Assembly: GCA_964557205.1 (NCBI GenBank) | Contig: CAZKZI010000036.1 | Location: 1-24,085 of the forward strand | Direction of reading: 5' to 3' | DNA length: 24,085 bases | Source: JAQVQN01 sp964557205 | Lineage (GTDB): Bacteria; Verrucomicrobiota; Kiritimatiellia; RFP12; UBA1067 | In this document: positions 15,826 through 23,299 of the stretch, in pieces | Layout of the letters: every line of letters starts with the position of its first letter | Position numbering within the stretch: the stretch's first letter is position 1 | Translations under genes and position numbers: made by a program | The notes under the pieces: generated by a model | The model's input: the letters and a program-made list of their open reading frames with translations, nothing else | Told to the model about the DNA's origin: nothing | Databases searched by the model: none

Positions 15826-16617
15826 TCATTTCGTTGCCGGGACGGCAGTCACAACGCCGGGCACCGGTGGCATCACCACAGCTTTTAAACCCTGCAAGAG
15901 TTTGTCGAAGGTTGTCTCATCCACCATCCCGGTATCCAGCCGGTTGATCGAGGCTTCGTCGCCCGGACGGCGCAAGGCGAGCGTCAGGCGCGCCTTGGCC
16001 TGCGCCGCCACCAGCACCTGCGCCTGCTGCGGCGGCAGAGCCAGCACCAGCTCGCCAGCCGTGGCCTCGCCGCCGCTGGAAAGTGTGCCCACATCCAAAA
16101 CCCTGACCCGCGGGAAGAGCACCAACGTGGCTTCACGCGCGATCTCTTCCGGCGCCGCCGCCAAATCCGCGGTCTGCACCTGGCTCTTGATCTTGAAAGT
16201 GCCGATTACCGCGACCTCATCTCCCGGCTGCACGATGCGCGCGATGCCGCCGGCAGGCACGGTAAGCGAGACCGCCCATTCTCCCTCGCCTACGATATCG
16301 GCCATGCTGCGCGAAAGACCCACGTCAGAAAGCAGCAGGTAGTCGCCCTGCGCTATTGAGCGCAACGCCTTCTGTCCCACAACTATCTCCGAACGCGACC
16401 AGAAGATCGCCTGCGCCGGCCGCGCGGAGACCGGCACCCGCTTCTCCATGACCGAATCAGAGGTGAGCACCTCGCCGACCGTCACGTCGCGAGCCACCGC
16501 CAACACCGACGTGGTGCGCTCAACCGCCTGCTTGCGCGACTGCAACAGCCTGCCAACCGCCAACACCGCCGCCAACCCCAAAAGCACCGCCAACACCAGA
16601 GGAATGAAATTCTTCAT
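15826..16617 (-). CDS. cpaB: CpaB/RcpC pilus assembly protein
   Basis: A 263-residue protein starting MKNFIPLVLAVLLGLAAVLA, a membrane anchor with most of the protein periplasmic. A SAF-type domain (about 38-105: VLAVARDVTVGEVLTSDSV, then ALRSIAQGDYLLLSDV) and an RcpC-type domain (about 115-235: VSLTVPAGGIARIVQPGDEV, VRVLDVG, LALPPQQAQVLVAAQAKARL) are the hallmarks of Flp pilus protein CpaB. It is thought to link the inner platform to the secretin. The start is supported by AAAGGA and AAGG just upstream. It lies directly before the secretin gene, as in other tad loci. Confidence 0.92.
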   Translation of the reverse strand: MKNFIPLVLAVLLGLAAVLAVGRLLQSRKQAVERTTSVLAVARDVTVGEVLTSDSVMEKRVPVSARPAQAIFWSRSEIVVGQKALRSIAQGDYLLLSDVGLSRSMADIVGEGEWAVSLTVPAGGIARIVQPGDEVAVIGTFKIKSQVQTADLAAAPEEIAREATLVLFPRVRVLDVGTLSSGGEATAGELVLALPPQQAQVLVAAQAKARLTLALRRPGDEASINRLDTGMVDETTFDKLLQGLKAVVMPPVPGVVTAVPATK

Positions 16618-16663
16618 CCTTTTTTCCTTTCACCTCACCGGCAGGCCACTGACCCGCCTGAAA

Positions 16664-17077
16664 CTATTCCCTGCCTAACGCGAAGCCGCATTTACCAGCC
16701 TCTTTTTCCCACAACATCAACAGCACCCGCTGCCGCCGCCGGTTCCAGACCGTAAGACCCGAACGCGCGGAAAGTCTACCCATCATGATTGTCTTGTCCA
16801 AACCCCAGCCGGCCACCCGCAGCGACACGGCGAACTCCTGCAAAACCGCCTCCAGCGAACCGCCAATCTCGCCGCTCTGCTGCCAGGTCTGACCGCTGGC
16901 GTCCGTGGACACCACCTCAGCCAAAGGCGGCAACGGCACCTCGGCCGCGACCGATGCCGCAGACCGCAACGCGACCACGCGCCAAACCGGCTGCGTTGCC
17001 TCCGCTTTGCCGCTCAGACAAAAACCAACTGCGGCACAAAGCAACATGCATACCCTAATCATAAGGCCACTTCTCAT
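16664..17077 (-). CDS. Small exported Tad-cluster protein, unknown
   Basis: A 137-residue protein with a signal peptide (hydrophobic core MIRVCMLLCAAVGFCLS, likely cut near KAEA). The mature part of about 110 residues contains GSLEAVLQEFAVSLRVAGWGLDKTIMMG and ends VLLMLWEKEAGKCGFALGRE. I recognise no family; the middle looks like one small alpha/beta domain. An ATG at 17062 is an alternative start and keeps the signal sequence. Both starts overlap the upstream TadE-like gene, which implies translational coupling. It lies between a pseudopilin and CpaB, so a periplasmic assembly role is a reasonable guess, no more. Confidence 0.65.
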   Translation of the reverse strand: MRSGLMIRVCMLLCAAVGFCLSGKAEATQPVWRVVALRSAASVAAEVPLPPLAEVVSTDASGQTWQQSGEIGGSLEAVLQEFAVSLRVAGWGLDKTIMMGRLSARSGLTVWNRRRQRVLLMLWEKEAGKCGFALGRE

Positions 17078-17663
17078 CGGTTATCTCTTTCCACTGCTTG
17101 ACCACCGCAGCCGACGCGTCAACGCCGTAGCGGTTCCTGATATAGCCCTTGTCAGCCTCAGCTTTTGTACGCATGACCACCTGATGCCTCTGCCCTTCCC
17201 TTTCGCGCCCGCGCACCTCGGCGGCTTTGTTCACGGCTCCGCCGCGGTTGTACACGACTCTGGCGGAGTTGATCATGGCATACACCCAATCCGGCATCTT
17301 GACCTTGGCGCTGGCCTGACCCGCCGCGGCATGGCTCCAGTCGTACTGCTTGGTGATGTCAGCAAACAAAACATTCGGCGTGTGCCCCGGCGTCACGGCG
17401 CCGCTCTTGTCGGCGAAAAACAGCCGTCCCAGTGTGCCGGCATCCGTCTGGCCGCGATCGTCATGCCGCATACCCTTGTTCCACGCCAGATAGCGGTCGG
17501 CCAGCAGCAGCTTCTGTCGCGCCATGGTCAACTCGCCGATCCAGAAGATCCCGCCGAGCATGACCATGAACAACGGTATCACTATCACCGTCTCCATCAG
17601 CACCGCGCCTTCTCTGGCTCGTCCGTCCGCGTCACCGTGCCCTGTTATCCGCACATTCAACAT
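17055..17663 (-). CDS. TadE-like pseudopilin 2
   Basis: A 202-residue protein with a TadE-type N-terminus: a basic leader, then REGAVLMETVIVIPLFMVML, in which Gly19 is followed by four residues and Glu24, the prepilin-peptidase site G/xxxxE. One membrane segment is followed by about 150 hydrophilic residues with no disulphide pairs. Proteins of this type are processed by TadV and act as minor pilins. The ATG at 17663 is chosen because AAGGAG lies six bases upstream; the frame opens to 17771 through the 3' hairpin of the previous gene and is not credible there. It overlaps the next gene's start. Confidence 0.78.
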   Translation of the reverse strand: MLNVRITGHGDADGRAREGAVLMETVIVIPLFMVMLGGIFWIGELTMARQKLLLADRYLAWNKGMRHDDRGQTDAGTLGRLFFADKSGAVTPGHTPNVLFADITKQYDWSHAAAGQASAKVKMPDWVYAMINSARVVYNRGGAVNKAAEVRGREREGQRHQVVMRTKAEADKGYIRNRYGVDASAAVVKQWKEITDEKWPYD

Positions 17664-17717
17664 CTCGGACTCCTTGCCGCCATACGTAAAATAATACTCA
17701 CGAACCGCCAGCTTCGA

Positions 17718-17740
17718 CAAGTAAAATCCTGTTTTACTTG
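17718..17740. repeat. Hairpin that contains the stop codon of the Ser/Thr-rich gene
   Basis: CAAGTAAAA (17718-17726), loop TCCTG, TTTTACTTG (17732-17740): a 9-bp perfect inverted repeat. On the minus strand the gene's last codon AAG and stop TAA (17736-17734) lie inside the first arm. There is no T-run after it. It may slow ribosomes or RNases at the 3' end, or separate expression of this gene from those downstream. Confidence 0.6.
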
Positions 17741-18960
17741 CTCCAGGTGTTGTACTTTTTTTCTCGATCATACTCTTTGTCGGTTCCAGCGCCCGCGCCC
17801 GGCATCTTCCCTCCGCCGCCGATCCCCTTCATGGCCGCGTCGCCCTCCTCCTCTTCGTCATCTTCCTCGCCTCCCTTGCCGCCACCGCCTCCGAACAGAC
17901 TCTTCAAGCCGTCTTTGACTTTGTTGGCCACGCCGTTCGCAACGCTTTTGACTATGCCTTTGGCCAGCTTGGGCGCGGCCTCTTTCGCGATATAACTGGT
18001 CAGCTTGTCGGGGTTGTTGGCCATATCGGTGCTCCAGGCGATCAACTCGTCCAGACTGGTGAACCCCAGATTTTTCATCAACTGCTCAGTGTCGACCTCG
18101 GCTTCAAAGTACATGCCCGCGCCCAAGCCGACGGTGGCGCCCATGCCCGCCTTGATGTGGACCTTGCCGTCGAAGCCGATGGTGACCATGGCCGTGGCTC
18201 TGGCCGAGGCGCCGGCCTGGCCCTTGACCGTGGCTTTTACCGAGGCTTTGGCTCCGAAAAGCGTAAGGCTCATGTTCAGCGAGGCCTCGACACTGACCAT
18301 AGCCTCGGCCTTGGCGTCAAACCCGATCGTTAGCCCCTTGTCGTCCAAGTACGCCCCGATCTTGACCTGCGCCTTGAGGATAGCCTGCATCTTGGCCTCG
18401 GCATCCACGCCGGCCCCGAAATTCTCGTTGCCCGCCTGAAAATTCGCCAACGCCTTGAGTTCAGCCTCGAGCCCGGCCTCGAACTCAGCCTCCACGCCAT
18501 TGCTGCCCATCTGCATCTTGCCGTTCACGCCGGCCTTGATATTGCCGCTGACATTGGCGTTCTCGTTGCCGACCTTAAACCCTTTTTGGACATTGGCCCC
18601 GTCTTCCCAAACGGTCTGTCCGTCCTTAAGCTCGCCGCCACCCATTTCCTTGTCGCCGGCGTTGCTGTAGGTGGTGGAGGTGCTCGAACTGCTCGAACTT
18701 TCGTTCTTGGCGGTGAAGGTGCCACCCTGCGAGTTGCGCGTGGCAGTGCCGCCGTCATACGACTGGTCGCTGCTGCTGCTCGTGGTGGTTGTGGTCTGTC
18801 CGCCACCTTTGTTCTGCGTGGTCGTGGTGGTCGTGGAGGAGCTGGAAGTGGTCTGCGCCGTACCACTCACCGCCACTGCCGTCACCAACAGAGCCGCGAC
18901 AATACTTATTCCTGATTGCCGAATCAAACGCTTAAACGCTTTTATGATATTGGGGTTCAT
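17734..18960 (-). CDS. Exported Ser/Thr-rich, low-complexity protein of the Tad cluster, unknown
   Basis: A 408-residue protein that I cannot assign to a family. A signal peptide (hydrophobic ISIVAALLVTAVAV, cut near GTAQ at 36) is followed by about 65 residues almost only of Ser, Thr, Gly and Gln (to about 100). Residues about 120-290 alternate small/hydrophobic and charged residues in beta-like rhythm (VEAEFEAGLEAELKALANFQ, KASVKATVKGQAGASARATA), rich in Ala, Lys, Glu and Gly. A short helical part (LDELIAWSTDMANNPDKLTS) precedes a glycine and acidic tail (GGGGGKGGEEDDEEEEGD). There is no cysteine at all. The start has a good ribosome site (AAAGGCGGTG). It sits between the TPR gene and a pseudopilin gene. 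It may be a surface fibre, adhesin or exported substrate of the Tad machine; this is inference from context and composition. Confidence 0.75.
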   Translation of the reverse strand: MNPNIIKAFKRLIRQSGISIVAALLVTAVAVSGTAQTTSSSSTTTTTTQNKGGGQTTTTTSSSSDQSYDGGTATRNSQGGTFTAKNESSSSSSTSTTYSNAGDKEMGGGELKDGQTVWEDGANVQKGFKVGNENANVSGNIKAGVNGKMQMGSNGVEAEFEAGLEAELKALANFQAGNENFGAGVDAEAKMQAILKAQVKIGAYLDDKGLTIGFDAKAEAMVSVEASLNMSLTLFGAKASVKATVKGQAGASARATAMVTIGFDGKVHIKAGMGATVGLGAGMYFEAEVDTEQLMKNLGFTSLDELIAWSTDMANNPDKLTSYIAKEAAPKLAKGIVKSVANGVANKVKDGLKSLFGGGGGKGGEEDDEEEEGDAAMKGIGGGGKMPGAGAGTDKEYDREKKYNTWSK

Positions 18961-18975
18961 GGTTCACCGCCTTTC

Positions 18976-20328
18976 TTACAGACTCTTGTCAGCCGCCTTC
19001 CATCCCGGATCAACGCCCTTAGCTATCTTCTCAAGGTCGTCGATGAACTTCTTGGCCCGCTCGGCGGCCTCGCCGCGGCCTTTGGCCGCACTGAAAAGCA
19101 GACGCACGCCGCGCTCGTGATCGCGCTTGCTGATCACCAACGCGCGACCCAGGTTGTATTGGGTCTCGCTGTCGAAAGGATCGGCCTGCACTGCGGAGGT
19201 GTAGCAGGTCAGCGCGGTCTTCTCGTCGTCGCGCTTCGCAGCCAGTATACCCAGATTAGTCCATGCGCCGGCCAGCGTACGGTCTAACTTGATCGCTTCG
19301 AAATAACTCTTTTCGGCAGCCTGATTCTGCCCCAGCTTTTCCTGCACGCGCCCCTGCACGAACCACGCCTTCGCGTCTTTCGGAAAAGCTTTTATGGCCT
19401 GCCGCGTCTGCTCTTCGGCTTCGGCGGTTTTGCCCGACCGCAGCAACAGCACCGCCAGATCGGTCCGCACACCCGGTTCCTGCGGCAGCAGCGTCAGCAG
19501 CTCACGCAGCTCTTTCAGCGCCTCATCGTCATGCCCCTGCATGGAACGCGCGCGCGCCAACTGCAGCCGCGCCTCGGGCCAGCCGGGGCGCTCCGCCAGC
19601 AACTCGCGGAAAACTTTTTCGGCCTGCGGAAAAATCTGCGCTTGCAGATACCATGTGCCGAGGCGCAGACGCTCCTCCGGCGAGCCGTCGGTGGTCTTGA
19701 CCATCGCCTGCCACAGGCCGGCCTGTTTCTCCGGCTGGTTGGACATATGATAGAGTTGCGCCATCATCTGCCAGGTCTGCTCGTTCTTGGGATTCAGCTT
19801 CAGCGAAGCCGCCAAAGCCTTGGCGGCGCGCTGCAGTTCTCCGGCATGCAACAGCAGCGAGGCCAGATTGTTCAGCGCCATGCCGTGCTGCGGATCAACC
19901 TCGACCGCCTCCGAAAAGGCGGCCACGGCATCGCCCAGCTTGCCCTGCTTCAACAGCGCGGCGCCGAGGTTGTTCAGCGCCATCGCGTGCCGCGGATCGG
20001 CCTTGAGCGCCCGACGGTAACTGGCCTCGGCCTCTTCAAGCTTGCCTTGCATAAGCAGAATGTTGCCCGCGTTGTTGGCAGCGGTCGTCATCAGCACCTG
20101 CGCCTCCTGCTCTTTAACACTCCCGGACGCGTCCAGCACCCGGTTGAAAGCCGCCAGTGCGTCTTTGTAAAGCTCCTTCTCCAACAGCTCCAGACCTTTG
20201 TTGTAATCGTTCATCATCCTTTGCACCGCCACCGGTAACCGAGCCTCCTCCTCAGCAGCCGTTGCTACACGCAGGCCGCACATCAAGAGCGCCGCCATCA
20301 CGGCACTCACATATACTGTTTTTCTCAT
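18976..20328 (-). CDS. Exported TPR protein (TadD-like)
   Basis: A 450-residue protein with a signal peptide (MRKTVYVSAVMAALLMCGLRVATAA) and then tandem tetratricopeptide repeats from about 40 to 425. Clear units include NNAGNILLMQGKLEEAEASY, ALNNLGAALLKQGKLGDAVA, ALNNLASLLLHAGELQRAAK and AWTNLGILAAKRDDEKTALT; I count roughly nine to ten. TPR arrays bind partner proteins; TadD in other tad loci is an exported TPR lipoprotein needed for pilus assembly or secretin localisation. This protein is longer than typical TadD and lacks a clear lipobox, so the match is by fold and context only. The ribosome site AAGGAAGGTG is strong. It is 15 bases upstream of the Ser/Thr-rich gene, and the two are probably cotranslated. 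Confidence 0.8.
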   Translation of the reverse strand: MRKTVYVSAVMAALLMCGLRVATAAEEEARLPVAVQRMMNDYNKGLELLEKELYKDALAAFNRVLDASGSVKEQEAQVLMTTAANNAGNILLMQGKLEEAEASYRRALKADPRHAMALNNLGAALLKQGKLGDAVAAFSEAVEVDPQHGMALNNLASLLLHAGELQRAAKALAASLKLNPKNEQTWQMMAQLYHMSNQPEKQAGLWQAMVKTTDGSPEERLRLGTWYLQAQIFPQAEKVFRELLAERPGWPEARLQLARARSMQGHDDEALKELRELLTLLPQEPGVRTDLAVLLLRSGKTAEAEEQTRQAIKAFPKDAKAWFVQGRVQEKLGQNQAAEKSYFEAIKLDRTLAGAWTNLGILAAKRDDEKTALTCYTSAVQADPFDSETQYNLGRALVISKRDHERGVRLLFSAAKGRGEAAERAKKFIDDLEKIAKGVDPGWKAADKSL

Positions 20329-20350
20329 GATTCACCTTCCTTAATACTGG

Positions 20351-20378
20351 TTGATAGTTGATAGTTGATGGTTGATGG
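20351..20378. repeat. Heptad array (TTGATAG/TTGATGG) x4
   Basis: Two perfect TTGATAG units are followed by two perfect TTGATGG units. The array lies in the gap between the TadG-like and TPR genes. It is followed at once by a different heptad array and a palindrome. Confidence 0.75.
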
Positions 20379-20389
20379 TCTCTCATCCC

Positions 20390-20410
20390 AACTCCTAACT
20401 CCTAACTCAT
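20390..20410. repeat. Heptad array (AACTCCT) x3
   Basis: AACTCCT, AACTCCT, AACTCAT. The same unit occurs at 4058-4071, more than 16 kb away, so it is a dispersed unit and not only local slippage. Confidence 0.65.
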
Positions 20411-20441
20411 TGATGCGATTAAACTTTGTTGAATCGCATCA
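20411..20441. repeat. 31-bp near-palindrome, copy 2, ending in a stop codon
   Basis: TGATGCGATTAAAC (20411-20424), loop TTT, GTTGAATCGCATCA (20428-20441): 14-bp arms with one mismatch. On the minus strand the element begins exactly with the TGA stop of the TadG-like gene. Copy 1 at 6661-6685 shares the arm core and the loop. No T-run follows on the minus strand, so it is not a standard intrinsic terminator. Confidence 0.75.
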
Positions 20442-21998
20442 ATGTACCACCCAAGCCTCCGCGCCGTCGTACGAGACTTCGCCACTGCCGCCCATCAGCT
20501 TGGGCGCACCCTGCGCGCCCAAAGCGCCGCCACCACCGTACAAAGGCTGCCAGAGACCACCCTTCATCTCATCCAAAATCTGCCCGGCGGTCTCGCCTTC
20601 CAGTTTCCGCCCCTTCTTCCCCTGTGCCCAAGCGCGGTGCAGCGGCAACAGCAAGGCGTCCCAGTCGCTGGTCTTCAGATTCCAAAGCTTGTCTTTGCTG
20701 TTGTCTTCGTAGGTGACCTCGTAACGCCCCTTGGCGTCTTCGCGCGGTTTGGGGTTGTAGCCCGCGATCGCCGCCGAGACCGTCCACATGTAGCGGTTGC
20801 CGCCGTCCAGCGTGAAGGGTTTCATCACGCCTTCGCTCTGACCCGGGAACAGGAACTTGAACGGATTGTTCATGCGGCGCGTCAGCCCCACCACCAGACT
20901 GCCGCCCTTGACGAAAAACTCCTCGCGCAGCACCTGCGGCTGGGCGTTCTCCGTGATGTAGTATTTTTCGTCGTAGATATCGCCGTCGTCACCCTTGACC
21001 GGCCCCTTGAGAGGTTCGCTGTCATTAATCTGCCCGACCTTAACGCAGCCCTTTTTGGTCTGTATCCATTTAGTGCTCTTGTAGTCCCACTCTGCCACCA
21101 GGATCGGATGCCCACACTTGTATTGCCGCTGCACACCCGGGCCTTTGTCTTTATACTCTTTTACGAACCAGTCGTCCGTGCCGTTTTTGAAAACGTCTTT
21201 GGCATTCTTACCTTCCGCAGGTATGTAGTCGGAGTGCCGCAAAAAATCCTCTTCGTCGTTAAGCTCCAACACCCGGAAGTTTTTATCCCGCGGCTGTTCC
21301 TCCTGCTTAAGCGCATACATGAGGCCGCCACCGCCTGCGAAACCGTCGTTCCAGGTGTCCGCGGTGTTGGCCCGCATGGTCTCCTCGACTGTCTTGCGCA
21401 CCCGTTGCGGCAGTTTGACTATCATTTCTTTTTCTTTGTCGTTCATGGCGCTGATGCGTTCGCGGCACTGGTCGATCTTGGGCGCCAGGATGCTGTAGTT
21501 ACGGCCGTTGCCCGCCGCCGTCTTTCTGGCGGCCTCAATATCTTCCTTGGTCACATAATGCTGCTTGTTCAGCAAGATCTGCTTGTGGACGCCGCCTTTG
21601 CCGGTCGAATAGTGCGGCAGGCCGATGTTGCAGGTGCCGGTCCGGTTGAAATTGCGCATCACGCGGTTGTCCTCGTTCCAGCGCTTGAGAGTCAGCCATA
21701 GCCACTTGTCGACAATGTAGTCCATCTCCATGCGCACCATCTGCACGTAAGTCCACGACATGGCGCGGTTGACCGCCGCCACGCGGCTCAGAGTGTCGGC
21801 CTGCACGATTGCGGCTGAGTAGGCGGCGGCGTCGGCGGCGTTCTGCAGCTCGATGCGGCTGCGGATCGTCTCGCCGCCCGAGAAAATCGCGCTGGCCATC
21901 ATGAAGAGCGTGAGAAAGACGATCGTCGACACGGCCAGCACCACGCCGCTCTCGTCCTTCCACAATCGCACCACGGCTCTGTTGGCTGATTTAAACAT
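20439..21998 (-). CDS. TadG-like pilus assembly protein
   Basis: A 519-residue protein. The N-terminus has the TadG/Tad_N pattern: WKDESGVVLAVSTIVFLTLF as a membrane segment, then ELQNAADAAAYSAA, a signature of this family. About 450 residues follow outside the membrane, with four cysteines (TCNIG, DQCRE, YKCGH, KGCVK) and Gly-rich patches, but I see no von Willebrand A motif. TadG-type proteins are anchored pseudopilin-like factors of pilus assembly. The ATG at 21998 is used, with AAGGTTGGTG upstream; a TTG nine bases earlier is possible. It begins two bases after the TadE-like stop, so translation is coupled. Its stop lies within palindrome copy 2. Confidence 0.8.
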   Translation of the reverse strand: MFKSANRAVVRLWKDESGVVLAVSTIVFLTLFMMASAIFSGGETIRSRIELQNAADAAAYSAAIVQADTLSRVAAVNRAMSWTYVQMVRMEMDYIVDKWLWLTLKRWNEDNRVMRNFNRTGTCNIGLPHYSTGKGGVHKQILLNKQHYVTKEDIEAARKTAAGNGRNYSILAPKIDQCRERISAMNDKEKEMIVKLPQRVRKTVEETMRANTADTWNDGFAGGGGLMYALKQEEQPRDKNFRVLELNDEEDFLRHSDYIPAEGKNAKDVFKNGTDDWFVKEYKDKGPGVQRQYKCGHPILVAEWDYKSTKWIQTKKGCVKVGQINDSEPLKGPVKGDDGDIYDEKYYITENAQPQVLREEFFVKGGSLVVGLTRRMNNPFKFLFPGQSEGVMKPFTLDGGNRYMWTVSAAIAGYNPKPREDAKGRYEVTYEDNSKDKLWNLKTSDWDALLLPLHRAWAQGKKGRKLEGETAGQILDEMKGGLWQPLYGGGGALGAQGAPKLMGGSGEVSYDGAEAWVVH

Positions 21999-22000
21999 GA

Positions 22001-22624
22001 TCACCAACCTTTTACAGGAAGCCCTGTTTTAGGCAGAGTCACATAAGGCTTAGTCAGCACCGCCGTCTCCGTGAAGCGCACATGCGGCCATTTCACCATG
22101 TCGCCCGCGCCGATGTTTCCGGTGGCGTCGGCGTGCTGTTCACGGTACCGCTGGGTGCTGTCCCACGGGTTCACGCCCCAGCCGATCATGGGTCCGACCA
22201 GCGGGAACACAAGCGCGAAGTCATGCGTTACCGTGGCCTTGACATTCCATGTGCCGATCTGCTCCATTTTCACCTTAGTCTTGCGCTTGACCGCACCAGA
22301 ACCGGGTATCACGCCCCATCCCGGAATCTTTTTGTCCTGCTCGCCCGCGTTCTTGCCCAGCACGACCCAAGCACAAACCTGCTCGGCCGCCTGCTGCCCG
22401 GCGCGCTGGTATTCGCCTCTCTCGCACACCAGCGTCGCGCGAGCGGCACAGAACGCGGCGTACTGCACCACCTGCCGGGCCATCCACATGTGCGAGAACT
22501 GCATGCAGGCCAGAATCAAGGTCAGTATAACGGGAAAAGCCAGCACAAATTCCAACATCACGGAACCCGCAGAGCTTCGGCCAGCCTTCCGTTTACAAAC
22601 GTATGTGTCGGCTGTCACAACCAC
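22001..22624 (-). CDS. tadE: TadE-like pseudopilin 1
   Basis: A 207-residue protein with a TadE signature: basic leader KRKAGRSSAG, then SVMLEFVLAFPVILTLILAC, with Gly20 and Glu25 forming the G/xxxxE prepilin peptidase site, followed by FSHMWMARQVVQYAAFCAAR, typical of TadE-family proteins. The rest is a soluble domain of about 140 residues. TadV, encoded just upstream, is the expected processing enzyme. The start is a GTG (22624); another GTG two codons on is equally possible, and AAGG lies about 10-12 bases upstream. It forms a coupled pair with the TadG-like gene. Confidence 0.82.
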   Translation of the reverse strand: MVVTADTYVCKRKAGRSSAGSVMLEFVLAFPVILTLILACMQFSHMWMARQVVQYAAFCAARATLVCERGEYQRAGQQAAEQVCAWVVLGKNAGEQDKKIPGWGVIPGSGAVKRKTKVKMEQIGTWNVKATVTHDFALVFPLVGPMIGWGVNPWDSTQRYREQHADATGNIGAGDMVKWPHVRFTETAVLTKPYVTLPKTGLPVKGW

Positions 22625-22649
22625 AGCAAAGTCCCAACCTTTTTACCTG

Positions 22650-23159
22650 TCACCCGATTAACGCCCCAAACACGCCCGCGGCTATCGGCACGCTGAACGG
22701 TATGCGGAAGCACGCCGAGTCTTTCGGTGCCAGCGTTGCCGCACCGGCCTTCCGGTCATATCGCCAATCAAAAGCACTACGCATGAAATGCCTTAGACGC
22801 GAGCCGTCCAGCACGCCCGCCGCCAACATCAGCACACCCATCACCACTCCCGCCAGCGAAGTCATCAAGAGCATGGTCAACACCCTGTCCCAGCCCACTA
22901 TCGCGCCAGCCGCGAAGAGCATCTTCACGTCCCCGCCACCGGCACCGCGCGCCAGAAAAGGAATCAGTAAAAAAAAACCGGCCACAACGGCAGCCGCGAA
23001 ACCGTCGATCAAGCAAGGCCAACCGCCGAAGCCCAGACGTCCGACCAGAGCCACAGCGGCCCCGCCGAGCGTCAGCCAGTTCGGCAAAACACGCCACCGT
23101 AGGTCATAATACGAGAGAGCGAGGCTCCAGACCGACCCCAACACGAGGGGAATGAGCAT
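22650..23159 (-). CDS. tadV: TadV/CpaA type IV prepilin peptidase
   Basis: A 169-residue polytopic membrane protein of the A24 aspartic peptidase family. Both catalytic aspartates are visible: Asp19 in LSYYDLRWRVLPNWLTL and Asp77 in GAGGGDVKM. It lacks the methylase domain of long type IV prepilin peptidases, as expected for Tad enzymes, and the length is normal. It should cleave Flp prepilins and the TadE-like proteins after Gly in G/xxxxE. I chose the ATG at 23159. The frame continues to 23228, but that part translates an octad repeat, so it is unlikely to be coding. The ribosome site is poor, which suggests low expression or coupling to an unseen leader. Confidence 0.92.
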   Translation of the reverse strand: MLIPLVLGSVWSLALSYYDLRWRVLPNWLTLGGAAVALVGRLGFGGWPCLIDGFAAAVVAGFFLLIPFLARGAGGGDVKMLFAAGAIVGWDRVLTMLLMTSLAGVVMGVLMLAAGVLDGSRLRHFMRSAFDWRYDRKAGAATLAPKDSACFRIPFSVPIAAGVFGALIG

Positions 23160-23166
23160 AAATAAC

Positions 23167-23264
23167 GGAATCTTGGAAGAATGGAATACTGGAATACTGT
23201 TTGAAAAGAGCTGACTCGACCTTATCAAACCGCATTATTCCAATATTCCACTGGTCCATTCTGG
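23167..23264. repeat. Inverted pair of octad arrays (GGAATACT-type)
   Basis: Left array 23167-23198: GGAATCTT, GGAAGAAT, GGAATACT, GGAATACT. Right array 23234-23264, in opposite orientation: ATTATTCC, AATATTCC, ACTGGTCC and a partial unit. TGGAATACTGGAAT (23182-23195) pairs with ATTCCAATATTCCA (23237-23250) with one mismatch across a 41-base gap. The structure fills the gap between the flp1 and tadV genes. Confidence 0.65.
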
Positions 23265-23299
23265 TTACAGGCAGCTGCCCACAACCGGGTTAAGCGCCT

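Noticed and set aside
20351..20410. CRISPR-like repeats
   Set aside because: Units are only 7 bp, contiguous and without spacers, and no cas gene is present.
20442..21701. Plus-strand open frame of 419 codons antisense to the TadG-like gene
   Set aside because: Same shadow effect. Its product has no signal or domain, and the minus strand has a TadG N-terminus with good coupling to its neighbour.
23160..23228. N-terminal extension of the prepilin peptidase to 23228
   Set aside because: It would translate the GGAATACT octad array and would start at TTG; the ATG at 23159 gives the standard TadV length and begins with the first membrane helix.
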